In this document: positions 1 to 8,838 of the stretch, piece after piece
Layout of the letters: each line of letters begins with the position of its first letter
Numbering within the stretch: the stretch's first letter is position 1
Assembly (NCBI RefSeq): GCF_021646545.1
Contig: NZ_JAKIRP010000003.1
Span: forward strand, 248,001 to 312,000
Reading direction: 5' to 3'
Length of the DNA stretch: 64,000 nucleotides
Source: Chitinophaga filiformis
Lineage (GTDB): Bacteria > Bacteroidota > Bacteroidia > Chitinophagales > Chitinophagaceae
Position numbers and translations under genes: made by a program
The notes under the pieces: model-generated
The model's database searches: none
What the model was told of the DNA's origin: nothing
The model's input: the letters and a program-made list of their open reading frames with translations, nothing else

Positions 1-116
1 GGTGTTTGCTGGGTTAACTTTTCAGCAAACAGGGTCCGGTTATGAGAGATCTCAACAATGGCCTCATTGGCGTCGAGTTTCACCTCGTTACCGCCAATAC
101 CGTAATTGTCATTCAT
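1..116 (-). CDS. N-terminal fragment of a probable type VI secretion gene
   Basis: The frame opens at the ATG at 116 and runs off the left edge with no stop, giving 38 residues that begin MNDNYGIGGNEVKLDANEAI and continue into an NRTLFAEKLT segment. It lies 53 bp downstream of clpV on the same strand, so it is probably in the same operon. The short N-terminus and its place beside clpV fit a sheath or baseplate component, and a Bacteroidota TssB-type small sheath subunit is my best guess. I could not confirm the family from 38 residues. That it is coding is fairly sure; the product is not. Confidence 0.5.
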   Translation of the reverse strand, partial: MNDNYGIGGNEVKLDANEAIVEISHNRTLFAEKLTQQT

Positions 117-169
117 ATCAATTGGTTTTTACAACAATAAATGTTCTATGGTCCTTCTTCTGATCCTGT

Positions 170-2623
170 CTAAACTTCCTGAGCGCTGGTATGCCATTGC
201 AGCGTACCCTGAGCGTCTATATCCAGCTTAACAGTCATGTGGGGTTGCAGGCTACCTTCTATTATCATACGTGACAAGGGCTTGCGTAACCTGCTACGGA
301 TCACTTCTTTTAGTGGACGCGCGCCATACTGTGGCGAATATCCTTCTGCCGCCAGTTGTTCTCTTGCTGCAACAGATACTTCCAGTGTGATCTGTTGCTG
401 CGCGAGTAACTGCAGCAGATGTTTAAGGTGAATATCAAATATTTTTACAACGTTCTCCTGCTGAATCGGGCCGAATGGTACGATCTCTGTCAACCTGCCA
501 AGGAATTCGGGTCTGAAATTCCGTGACATGATCTCCATCAATTGCTGAGAAGCTGGTATTACTCCCTGTCTGAACGACTGGGCGATAACATCGCTTCCGA
601 TATTGGAGGTGAACAGGACCAGGGCATTTGAAAAATCGCCGGTCTTACCCAGGCGGTCGTGCAATTTGCCTTCATCCATTATCTGCAGGAAAATATCAAA
701 TACTGATGGATGCGCTTTTTCTATTTCATCAAACAGGACTACGGCATAGGGCTGCTGACGGATCTTGTTTACCAGCAATCCCCCCTCTTCATATCCAACA
801 TATCCCGGCGGAGCGCCATATAGTAATGCCGCCGAATGTTCTTCTTTAAATTCGGACATGTCAAACCTGATCATGCACCGCTCATCCTGGAACAAGAAGT
901 CTGCCAAAGATTTCGCCAGCTCCGTTTTCCCGGTACCGGTAGGGCCAAGGAAAAAGAAGGACCCTATCGGCTGACCAGGCCTGCTGAGACCGGAGCGCGA
1001 TTCCAGAATGGCATCTGCCACTGTTTTCAATGCATGGTCCTGCCCTACTACCCGTTTCCGCAGTTCGAGGTCCATATTCACCAGGCGTTCCCGTTCTCCC
1101 GACTGGATCTTACCCAGCGGGATACCCGTGCTTTCAGCGATCATAGTCGCCAGGTCGGTAGCGGTAACCGCTGTATGTTCCTTCTGCACCAATGGCTCAA
1201 GTTGCGAGACGATATTGTTCAATGTGGCCTTTAATGCAGGTACCTCATCGATCTTATATACATCATGTTCTATCTGTAACCGCGTGGTGAGTAATGCGCT
1301 GAAACGTTGCATACATTGCTGATACCACCACAGTAACTCTTCTTTATTATCACCCGCTGCCTCAAGTTTCTCCTTCAGGTCTTCCAGCGTTTGAAGACCG
1401 GTATCCTGCGTGGTACGTATGGCGGCCAGCGTACGGTCTAACAGGTTAACAGCACTGTCGGGTAAACTACGTTCCTTGAGATAACGGCGCGACAGTTTAA
1501 TCGCTTCCGTGATCACATCTGGGGCCACCTTTAATGTATAATAACTTTCATATTCCGGCATGACGGCCTGTATCATACGTGCAGCCGTTGACTCGTCCGG
1601 CTCAGATAATTGTATGATCTCAAAGCAGTGGCGCAACAGTCCATCCGGCTCTATCAGCTTACGGTAACCTTCCGGTGTGCTGGTGGCAATAAGTATAATA
1701 TCGCCTTTGTTCATAGCAGCCTTCAATACATTACCGATACCGCCGGCGGAACCCGGCTGTTTGTCCAGCAGGGTATGCAGATTATCGATGAATAACACAT
1801 GCCTTCCGGCACCCTGCAGCTGTGCAATGATCTGTTGCAGGCGATCCTCCAGTTCATTCTTATAGGCTGCCCCTGCTATAAAGGCACCATAATCCAGTGC
1901 ATAAATATCCGTCTGCTGTAATTGCTGCGGCGCCTGTTTATTGACAATAGCGCGGGCGACTGCATCAGCCAGTGCCGTTTTACCTACCCCTCCTTCACCT
2001 GTCACGAGAATGCTGGAACGACCTTTACGGGTCAGTATTTCAAACATGGAGCGCACTTCTGCGTCTCGTCCGGCGAGCGCATGTTTTGCCTGCAAACGCT
2101 GCGGATCTGTAAGACGATAGATATATTTATAAGCAGTTGCTTTACCCGTAACAACCGTTGTTTTAGGTGCAGTGCTATTATTATCTTTCTTATTAAAGTG
2201 AGTGAGCAGTTGTGCTCTCTGCAACGGGAACGTCTTTAGCTGTTCAAATGAAAACCCTACACCCGGCGTACTAAGCGCTACCAACACGCACCAGGCATCC
2301 GCACTATCAAGGTCATATTCAAGCCTTACAGCATCTGCTTCCTGCAACACATTTGCAGCGTAATCATCTGCCTCTGGCTCCTCCGGTGAACGACCTGCTT
2401 TGGGTATGCTGTCCAGCCTCACTTCTGCCCATTCCTCGAGATAGTAAGTATCAACGTCCATTGCCTGTAGCTGTGAAACAAGGCCGGTTTCTTTATGCAG
2501 ACATGCCAGTAGCAGATGAGCGGGCGTATAGTTCACGTGGTGATGTTCTTTTGCCAGCGCCTGTGCAATGCGTATCGCAGCCTGCACCTCCGGAGCATAT
2601 ATGGTATACGTAGTCAGGGTCAT
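170..2623 (-). CDS. clpV: ClpV/ClpB-type AAA+ unfoldase, type VI sheath recycling
   Basis: This 817-residue Clp ATPase has an N-terminal Clp-N repeat domain (about 9-140), a first AAA+ domain with Walker A GEGGVGKT at 209-216, a short middle region (about 400-480) and a second AAA+ domain with Walker A GPTGTGKT at 560-567 and Walker B VVLFDEIEKAH at 628-638. In type VI systems ClpV disassembles contracted sheaths in the cytoplasm, and the divergently transcribed tssD and vgrG support that role over general disaggregation. The first domain is odd. Its Walker B reads LFIDNLH, with Asn281 where the catalytic Glu normally sits, and the usual paired arginine fingers before the LxxRRF phenylalanine read RHCF (331-334). 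Domain 2 looks intact. ClpB is the alternative assignment, but the neighbours argue for ClpV. Confidence 0.85.
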   Translation of the reverse strand: MTLTTYTIYAPEVQAAIRIAQALAKEHHHVNYTPAHLLLACLHKETGLVSQLQAMDVDTYYLEEWAEVRLDSIPKAGRSPEEPEADDYAANVLQEADAVRLEYDLDSADAWCVLVALSTPGVGFSFEQLKTFPLQRAQLLTHFNKKDNNSTAPKTTVVTGKATAYKYIYRLTDPQRLQAKHALAGRDAEVRSMFEILTRKGRSSILVTGEGGVGKTALADAVARAIVNKQAPQQLQQTDIYALDYGAFIAGAAYKNELEDRLQQIIAQLQGAGRHVLFIDNLHTLLDKQPGSAGGIGNVLKAAMNKGDIILIATSTPEGYRKLIEPDGLLRHCFEIIQLSEPDESTAARMIQAVMPEYESYYTLKVAPDVITEAIKLSRRYLKERSLPDSAVNLLDRTLAAIRTTQDTGLQTLEDLKEKLEAAGDNKEELLWWYQQCMQRFSALLTTRLQIEHDVYKIDEVPALKATLNNIVSQLEPLVQKEHTAVTATDLATMIAESTGIPLGKIQSGERERLVNMDLELRKRVVGQDHALKTVADAILESRSGLSRPGQPIGSFFFLGPTGTGKTELAKSLADFLFQDERCMIRFDMSEFKEEHSAALLYGAPPGYVGYEEGGLLVNKIRQQPYAVVLFDEIEKAHPSVFDIFLQIMDEGKLHDRLGKTGDFSNALVLFTSNIGSDVIAQSFRQGVIPASQQLMEIMSRNFRPEFLGRLTEIVPFGPIQQENVVKIFDIHLKHLLQLLAQQQITLEVSVAAREQLAAEGYSPQYGARPLKEVIRSRLRKPLSRMIIEGSLQPHMTVKLDIDAQGTLQWHTSAQEV

Positions 2624-2934
2624 TTGGGTCGTCCAAGGTTTTTCAGTTAACTGTTTAAGGGTTACAGAATATTACATAGATCTGTTACTCAAATGTAATA
2701 TCGGGTTTTTATTAATTGAAGTAAAGATACTGCGAAAATGTATATGAAATATTTATTACGCACAGGAAAGAGGGATTAATATATTATAACATTTGTAAGT
2801 ATCGTGTATACATTGTTTATACAGCTGTAACAGGGAATAATTATATAGAAAGAAAGGTAAACAGATGATAGAAACCATATATGTGTCAACTTTCTTTTAA
2901 AGCGCTCTTACCCTTACTTGAGATATAGTAGAGA

Positions 2935-3060
2935 TTCGGTGATGACTATAGCCTATAGGCACTGTAGTCCTGCATTACACCTGATTTTGTATAGCCCGGG
3001 CTATAGAACAGTGGCTGTAATGCTATAGTATAGAGCCTGTAGGCTATAGCCTTCACCGGA
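2935..3060. repeat. 126-bp imperfect inverted repeat
   Basis: The dyad is centred between 2997 and 2998 on the perfect 16-bp palindrome TATAGCCCGGGCTATA (2990-3005). Outer arms 2935-2960 and 3035-3060 match at 22 of 26 positions, and GCATTACA (2972-2979) pairs exactly with TGTAATGC (3016-3023) in the same register. The nested agreement about one centre shows it is one long hairpin-capable element. It could be a structured 5' leader, a regulatory site or a small non-autonomous mobile element. Confidence 0.75.
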
Positions 3061-3110
3061 TGTTGAGCGGATATTAAGCGAATCGTAACGTATGATCGAT
3101 TATTCACGCT

Positions 3111-3273
3111 AAGTAGCCCGGTTTCAGTATGGGATGGCGGTCGGCGCCTCTCTGGCAGCAGAGAGCTATTTAGCTTTGCCAATCGGATGGGCTTTGGAAC
3201 GCTGATTTAGCTGCGTCAGTCATAGCCCAGAGAGCCGAAGGCCCGCCATTCCCATCTGAAACCGCTGCTACTT
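3111..3273. repeat. 163-bp inverted repeat with ~45-bp arms
   Basis: AAGTAGC (3111-3117) and GGTTTCAG (3120-3127) on the left are mirrored by CTGAAACC (3256-3263) and GCTACTT (3267-3273) on the right. The match continues inward through an ATGGGA-TGGCGG / CCGCCATTCCCAT segment and a CTCTCTGG / CCAGAGAG segment, with a few single-base indels. The arms flank about 75 bp that is itself partly self-complementary. I saw no transposase or clear target-site duplication. A MITE-like element or a structured transcript are both possible. Confidence 0.7.
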
Positions 3274-3724
3274 CCGCTCTCCCAACGATAATACATAGGG
3301 ACCTGCTTATCAGGACGGTGACGGATATACTGTTATCATTATCCAATGGATGTCCCTTATGTACGCTTTATACCCGACGCATACCCGACGCATAGGTGGA
3401 CTTGAGCATTTCGCGATTACCAATCAGCGAACAGGACAATAACTTCGTTGTTAATTCCTGATTTTTGATAAAATAATTTACAATATGTCTCAGAATAATT
3501 ATTTTCGTGCTGACCATGTATCTTTAATTGAGTAGTTATATTCGTTAATCCGGCATTTGAGTTTAGTAACTATGGAAAAACCTGCCGCTGACAAAGCAGT
3601 TAATCCGAGCGGGACCTACTGAAAATGAATACACGTTGTCCCCAATTTCCATATACATGCTTCATTTGCTGTCATAAATAAATTTGTTAACAATACCATA
3701 TTTATCAAGCTAAACCTCAAGGGT

Positions 3725-4117
3725 ATGTCATTCAAAGCAGTATTGCGTTTAGATGGTGAAGAAATCAATGTGCTGGATTGCCAGTTTTCTTTCGCTCAGC
3801 ATACAGACCACAACGGAAAACCAGCTGCCCGTCCTACGGGAGGAGCACTGACCGTGTTACTAGAATCAGATGGAAATACGAACCTGTTCGACTGGATGAT
3901 CTCCAATACACAGACAAAGAGCGGGAGTATTGTCTTTTACCGTCGGGACGCCATGTCCAAAATGAAAGAACTGAAATTTACAGATGCCTATTGTGTAGAG
4001 TATGCTGAACATTTCAGGGCAGCCGGCGATGTTCCGATGCAGATAAGACTCGTCCTGTCTGCCAGGGAAGTGCAGCTGGGAAGTTCCACTTACCAGAATC
4101 CCTGGCCGCAGTCGTGA
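3725..4117 (+). CDS. tssD: Type VI secretion tube protein TssD (Hcp-like)
   Basis: This 130-residue protein (start MSFKAVLRLD) is a small all-beta protein of the size and pattern of the Bacteroidota TssD/Hcp family, whose hexameric rings stack into the inner tube. Recognisable segments are the N-terminal strand with GEEINVLDCQFSFAQ, the charge-rich middle, and the C-terminal strand IRLVLSAREVQLGS before a short polar tail. It is the first gene of the plus-strand block and lies 85 bp ahead of the amidase gene. That order suggests, but does not prove, that the amidase travels inside this tube. The family call is fairly secure. Confidence 0.85.
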   Translation: MSFKAVLRLDGEEINVLDCQFSFAQHTDHNGKPAARPTGGALTVLLESDGNTNLFDWMISNTQTKSGSIVFYRRDAMSKMKELKFTDAYCVEYAEHFRAAGDVPMQIRLVLSAREVQLGSSTYQNPWPQS

Positions 4118-4202
4118 TATAATTGTCACGCTCCCACAGCATTGTTTCCCTGCGCTGTATGCATCAATGTAAACATGTAATTTTTATTAAAAACATGTAT
4201 CC

Positions 4203-4700
4203 ATGGCCCTGAAAAAGTTCCCTGCTTTCAGCACATTATGGTCCAGTTATCCACACGATTCCGAGGCGCCTCCCGGTAGTGCACACGCTATGCCCTGTGA
4301 TGAAAAGGACAGGAATGGTTATTATCATTACGAAAACCAGTGCGCCATCCGTATGTCGCACTGCCTCATCAAAGCTGGTATTTCCCTGGCCAATTATACC
4401 GATCCGAAATGTAAACATGGCTATGCACGCGGTGCAGAAAGCCTGGCTACCTGGATCTGGCGCAATTTTGGTAAGCCTCTGCAGGTGGATTGCGCCAACG
4501 CCGCACAAAAAAATGCCTTCATCACCAATCAGTATTGGTCAAAGAATGGCATTATTTTCTTTAAAGATTTTTATGGCAACAATAATACAGGCGATCATAT
4601 TGATCTCCTGTATCATGTCAATACACAGATCAGAACAGCCACGGGCGATTATACCAATGACAGCCGGGTAAAACAGATCTGGTTCTGGGAAGTAAACTAA
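4203..4700 (+). CDS. Tae4-type peptidoglycan amidase effector
   Basis: The protein is 165 residues long with no signal peptide, as expected for a type VI cargo. Residues 45-60 (NQCAIRMSHCLIKAGI) match the Tae4 nucleophile region with Cys47. GDHIDL at 130-135 supplies the catalytic His132, and Asp134 or a later acidic residue completes the site. Tae4 enzymes are NlpC/P60-like amidases that cut the D-Glu-mDAP bond of peptidoglycan in the target periplasm. It sits between tssD and a secreted lipoprotein gene 7 bp downstream, the usual effector-immunity order. The motifs and context agree well, while substrate specificity is inferred from the family. Confidence 0.85.
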   Translation: MALKKFPAFSTLWSSYPHDSEAPPGSAHAMPCDEKDRNGYYHYENQCAIRMSHCLIKAGISLANYTDPKCKHGYARGAESLATWIWRNFGKPLQVDCANAAQKNAFITNQYWSKNGIIFFKDFYGNNNTGDHIDLLYHVNTQIRTATGDYTNDSRVKQIWFWEVN

Positions 4701-4707
4701 AGACTGT

Positions 4708-5514
4708 ATGAAGATATTACACATCATTTGTATCTCACTGTTATGCGCTGCCACTACCGCCTGCGCTCAGACGCAAGCTAACAAAGTAGCCGTGCAGGAT
4801 GCTGTGTGGATGCCTAAAGCCTACCTGGATGCCAGAAAAGTACATCCTCCGCAGGATACTTTCTGGAAGACGGTAGACTTTGCGAAATACCTCAGTCCTG
4901 TGAGCGCTTTACGCATCACCAACTCCAGCGGGCAGCAACAGGTCAGTGTGTATACTTATGGTGCAGAAAATTTCCCGATCGCCGTAACAGGTACAAAACA
5001 TGCAGGCACCCGCAAGGAATGGCTGCTGGATAAACCCATTTTTACCGGTGGTCAGTCTGCTATTTATGACAACGTACATTTCAGCCTGATCAGCCATAAT
5101 AACGACCGGACAGATCTCTGGGTAGGGTTGATTTACGAAGATGGCAAAAAGGACTCCATCCAACTGGCGCCCGTACCCAAACAGGACGGCAATGCGCCAT
5201 TATGGATGCACGCCAATAATTATCTGGCTTATTACTTCAAGGGGAAGCAGTTTGACATCTACGATGACAAAGGTACCCTGTTGTACGACAATGTAAAGAC
5301 AGATACCAACGGTGCAATCGAGGGATTGCCCGGGTACAAATCATGGAGTATTACGTCCAACAATATCTTCCAGATAATATCCGACAACCAGGCAGATCCC
5401 GGTATTTCCAGTTTTAATGTCGCCTTCAAGGGAGAAAATATCTCCCTGCAACCCGAACAGGCAACAGGCACATTGAATAAACCACTTGTACTGAAAGAAA
5501 AAACAAAATATTAA
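4708..5514 (+). CDS. Lipoprotein, probable immunity protein to the Tae4 amidase
   Basis: The 268-residue product starts with a signal peptide (MKILHIICISLLCAATTAC) ending in a lipobox-like TTAC, with Cys19 as the likely lipidation site, so it should sit in the periplasm where the amidase acts. The rest is beta-rich and soluble-looking, with aromatic-rich segments. It begins 7 bp after the amidase stop and is probably translationally coupled. Known Tai4 immunity proteins are much smaller (about 120 residues), and I see no resemblance, so this would be a different immunity fold. The immunity role is inferred from position and localisation only; an effector-associated or structural lipoprotein is the alternative. 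Confidence 0.6.
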   Translation: MKILHIICISLLCAATTACAQTQANKVAVQDAVWMPKAYLDARKVHPPQDTFWKTVDFAKYLSPVSALRITNSSGQQQVSVYTYGAENFPIAVTGTKHAGTRKEWLLDKPIFTGGQSAIYDNVHFSLISHNNDRTDLWVGLIYEDGKKDSIQLAPVPKQDGNAPLWMHANNYLAYYFKGKQFDIYDDKGTLLYDNVKTDTNGAIEGLPGYKSWSITSNNIFQIISDNQADPGISSFNVAFKGENISLQPEQATGTLNKPLVLKEKTKY

Positions 5515-5587
5515 GCTTCAGGAATCAGGAACTTTTTAACACAGAAGAGGCTACACGCCCCATTAGTAATTCCTAACTTTTTTTCCA

Positions 5588-7441
5588 ATGGCACTGAATA
5601 CAAAGACCTCATTTTCCATAGCCGGACAACAATTCGAGACGTTCAACACCATCGAATTGAGACAATACATTAATGACCATCACGAGTTTGAAATATATGT
5701 AAGCTATGACTGGTTCGAAAAACTGGGAGGCGGCATGTCTGGCGCTGCCAACAAATTCCTGGGTGAAGAAGTGGAGATCACCGTGGCGCCCGCAGAACAA
5801 TTGCCAGGTGTAAAAGATCTCATCTTCAAAGGACTGGTCACAAATATCACAACAGGTAAGGTGGGTGACGGCACACATGGTCATTGTATCATCCGCGGAC
5901 ACAGTCCCAGCATCCTGCTGGATGATGATCCACATATTGCCGCCTATGAGAACAAATCCCTGTCAGATATCATATCTGCTACTGTCAAGAGTTATCCGCC
6001 CAATGTGCTGAAAACAGCGATCAACCCCGAGACAAAAGAAACACAGAAATATGTGGTGCAGTATAATGAAAGCTCACAGGCTTTTATTACACGTCTGGCG
6101 GAACGTCACGGCGAATGGTTCTTTTATGACGGTCAACAGCAGATCTTTGGTAAATTCTCTCCGCAGAAGGTGACACTGACACACCAGGTAGATCTGCTTG
6201 ATTTCAATATTGCATTATCTGTATTGCCTAACAATGCCAAATTGAACGGGTATGACTACCGCCAGGATAAAGTAGTGGAAGATACCACGCAATCCAAAGA
6301 AACAGGTAAGCTGAATGCCTACTCACAACATGCCAGCGATATCAGTAGTAAACTGTATAGCCGCGAGGGCCTGTATAAAATGAACTATGCGTTTAACAGC
6401 AGCGCCAAATCGCAGATGGATAGACTGGCTACCCTACAGAAAAAGGGTAAACTGGCCAAGATGGTAACCCTCAAAGGCAGCAGCACTAATCCATCTTTCC
6501 GTATTGGCGATACTGTGAGCATTAAAGAATCTGCATTTGGGCAGGAGCAGCATCATGGCGAGTTCATGATCACTAACATCCGCCACTACTGTGGCGCCAA
6601 CGGCAGCTACCATAATATGTTTGAAGGCATCCCGGCTGATGCGGCTGCCCCTCATGTTGACCTGACCAACATTCCATATACAGAACCACAATCGGCGGTA
6701 GTACTCGACAATAATGATCCCAAAGGACTGGGCCGTATCCGCGTGCGCTTCCGCTGGATGCAACAAGGTCAAACCCCATGGATACGTGTTGTATCTGCTT
6801 CAGGCGGTGGTGATAAAGGTATGTTCATCATGCCGGAAGTTGGCGAGGAAGTGATCACAGAATTTGAAGGTGGTAATCCTGAACAGCCCTTTGTAATAGG
6901 CGCTACCTACAATGGCGGTGCTAAAAGCAGCTATGGCAATGCCGGCAATGACGTGAAGGCATTGAAGACCAGAAGTGGTAATACTATTCTGCTGAACGAT
7001 GCTACCGGTAGTATTACGGTGACCGACAAAAATGGCAGTAGCATGGCCATGGACGGAGCAGGTAATATTACAGTGAGCTCCCAGACGCTGATCACAGTGA
7101 AGACAGAAGACCATATTGTGGTGGAAGCGCCTAATAAGATAGAGCTCAAATCTAAAGAGATCCATCTTATAGGCTCAGAGAAAGTATTCATTGGTGAACA
7201 GAATGCCAGCATACTGGTGGATAATGCTGCCAATAATATTGAAACCGGCGCCAAGACCATTTTATGTGCTGCAGAAGACGCGAACACTGTTTCCAGCAAA
7301 TCCAACCTGTATGTCAATTCCAAGAACTTTTATGCTACCGGCGAACAGGTGGTGAAGATCGACAGCACGAAAGGAAATGTGAAGATAGATGGAAATAAAA
7401 CTACCGATATAGTAGGTGGCATGCTCAATCTGAACTGTTAA
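5588..7441 (+). CDS. vgrG: Type VI spike protein VgrG (TssI)
   Basis: The protein is 617 residues long. The N-terminal two-thirds is the gp27-like ring. Residues about 370-440 form the gp5-type OB fold, visible as VVLDNNDPKGLGRIRVRFRW followed by MPEVGEEVITEFEGGNPEQP. From about 440 to the end is a strand-repeat beta-helix spike with alternating valine/isoleucine and polar residues, closing in GGMLNLNC. VgrG trimers cap the TssD tube and carry effectors through the PAAR tip. Its stop abuts the next gene with no gap, and the Rhs gene follows that, so adaptor and effector are expressed with their carrier. There is no C-terminal effector extension. Confidence 0.93.
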   Translation: MALNTKTSFSIAGQQFETFNTIELRQYINDHHEFEIYVSYDWFEKLGGGMSGAANKFLGEEVEITVAPAEQLPGVKDLIFKGLVTNITTGKVGDGTHGHCIIRGHSPSILLDDDPHIAAYENKSLSDIISATVKSYPPNVLKTAINPETKETQKYVVQYNESSQAFITRLAERHGEWFFYDGQQQIFGKFSPQKVTLTHQVDLLDFNIALSVLPNNAKLNGYDYRQDKVVEDTTQSKETGKLNAYSQHASDISSKLYSREGLYKMNYAFNSSAKSQMDRLATLQKKGKLAKMVTLKGSSTNPSFRIGDTVSIKESAFGQEQHHGEFMITNIRHYCGANGSYHNMFEGIPADAAAPHVDLTNIPYTEPQSAVVLDNNDPKGLGRIRVRFRWMQQGQTPWIRVVSASGGGDKGMFIMPEVGEEVITEFEGGNPEQPFVIGATYNGGAKSSYGNAGNDVKALKTRSGNTILLNDATGSITVTDKNGSSMAMDGAGNITVSSQTLITVKTEDHIVVEAPNKIELKSKEIHLIGSEKVFIGEQNASILVDNAANNIETGAKTILCAAEDANTVSSKSNLYVNSKNFYATGEQVVKIDSTKGNVKIDGNKTTDIVGGMLNLNC

Positions 7442-8833
7442 ATGCATCCTATGAACGAGCATAATCCTATAGCACAGTTAGTTAATCTCATCCAGAAACA
7501 ATGGATGGAGAAAACTGCCAATAAACCATCACTCAGATTCGTACGGTTTATCATCAAACCGGAAGAAGCCCGTGTCTATGAAGGATTCTGTAAACTGGAA
7601 TCATCAGAGCATGGCAGCCTGCCGGAAGTGTTTGTTACCCAGTTCACTTCCTTCGAAGATGAAGATACCTTCAGTGCAGCGCTGATCAAAGACTGGCTGG
7701 ATACATACGAAAAAAGTACCGCGTTGCTGCAACAGGTGAATGAGCGATCGCTCTTTCTCTGGGATCCCCGCCCTTTTAAACAACTGCTGGAACGCAGTAA
7801 TGGCACGCCCATGGACGACGTACTGTTGTCCTTACTGGGCAGCTTCCGGCAATCACTGCCCCAGCAAAACAAACAGCTGGTGCTTGCACTGATACCCCGC
7901 CAGGTGAGCAGTACAAAAGACATGAAGAACTGGATCTCCACCCTGCTGAAGAAAGGTATTCCTGCCGGTGTGAAACTGCTGGTCATTGATCATATCAATG
8001 CAGAGCATTTTGCCTTTCATGACCGTCAGTTCCCTGATATGATCTGCAGCATCCATGTGCCGATGGACCTGAATGCTGCTATACAGAAACTGGCTACTAC
8101 CGGCAATCCCAATGACCCGGAGATCATGCTGCGAAAATGTGTGTTTGAAATGGGTGCGGCCCTGAAAGACAAGGACGTGAAGCGTCTTCACCGCTGGGGA
8201 CAGCAGGCACTCGATGCTACACAGCGAAGTGGCAATAAAGGATTGTTTGCCACCGCCCACATCATGTACGCGGGGATGTTATTTCACTTCAAAAAAGACC
8301 CAAAAATACCTGAGCTGCTGGAACGCGGACAACGCATTGCCAAGCAGGGCACACAGATGGGAGACGCCGCATGTCTTCCGCTGCTGGTACAATTCTACGG
8401 CTATCATGGCGCTTACGCGCAAATACGCCGCCGCTTTACGGAAGCCATCAACTGGTTCATCCAACAGGCAGAACTGGCCGAACAACATAAATTTTCCCAG
8501 CAGGCACTGAATGCCTGGTACCAGGCTGCAGAGCTGTGCAGAAGAAAGGACAGCGGCAGGTACTATGACGTGCTGGAAAAAGGATATAAGGCTGGACTAC
8601 ACTTAACTGACGAAGAGATCAGTGCATCCATCTATATATACCTGCTGCGTGACTACTACGACTATGTACATGCCAATCGCAAACATGATATTGTAAAGGC
8701 GATAGATGAGAAAATGAGCAGAGTATTTGGCCATGACTGGAAAACTGACGTAGACACGGTCAGGAAGAACCGTGAACCCATGATTCTTCCACTTGAAATG
8801 GAACAACCCGAGTCGCTTCAGCCTCTAAAATAA
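7442..8833 (+). CDS. Putative type VI effector adaptor/chaperone, helical repeat protein
   Basis: I do not recognise a named family for this 463-residue protein. The ATG directly follows the vgrG stop; Met4 (7451) is an alternative start. Residues about 1-215 are mixed alpha/beta, with LVLALIPRQV and VKLLVIDHINAEH resembling buried strands of a nucleotide-binding-like fold but without a Walker A. Residues about 225-440 are TPR-like helices (for example MGAALKDKDVKRLHRWGQQA). The vgrG-X-rhs order with 5 bp to the Rhs start is typical of adaptors that load Rhs effectors onto VgrG. It shows no similarity visible to me with DUF4123 or DUF1795 adaptors. The function is inferred from position. Confidence 0.5.
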   Translation: MHPMNEHNPIAQLVNLIQKQWMEKTANKPSLRFVRFIIKPEEARVYEGFCKLESSEHGSLPEVFVTQFTSFEDEDTFSAALIKDWLDTYEKSTALLQQVNERSLFLWDPRPFKQLLERSNGTPMDDVLLSLLGSFRQSLPQQNKQLVLALIPRQVSSTKDMKNWISTLLKKGIPAGVKLLVIDHINAEHFAFHDRQFPDMICSIHVPMDLNAAIQKLATTGNPNDPEIMLRKCVFEMGAALKDKDVKRLHRWGQQALDATQRSGNKGLFATAHIMYAGMLFHFKKDPKIPELLERGQRIAKQGTQMGDAACLPLLVQFYGYHGAYAQIRRRFTEAINWFIQQAELAEQHKFSQQALNAWYQAAELCRRKDSGRYYDVLEKGYKAGLHLTDEEISASIYIYLLRDYYDYVHANRKHDIVKAIDEKMSRVFGHDWKTDVDTVRKNREPMILPLEMEQPESLQPLK

Positions 8834-8838
8834 AGCTT

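Larger units (their letters stand above)
2624..3724. other. 1.1 kb divergent intergenic region with long dyads
   Basis: This AT-rich gap separates clpV (minus) from tssD (plus), so it must hold both promoters. It contains two long imperfect inverted repeats, at 2935-3060 and 3111-3273, and a short direct repeat of ACCCGACGCAT around 3372-3394. A TAAATTTG at 3679-3686 fits the Bacteroidota TAnnTTTG -7 element upstream of tssD, but I saw no convincing -33 TTG at the right spacing. A 78-codon minus-strand frame at 2946-3182 overlaps both dyads and has no coding character, so I do not call it a gene. Confidence 0.6.

Noticed and set aside
2946..3182. 78-codon minus-strand frame in the clpV/tssD gap
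   Set aside because: It spans two inverted repeats, has low coding character and no recognisable domain; it is explained by the repeats.
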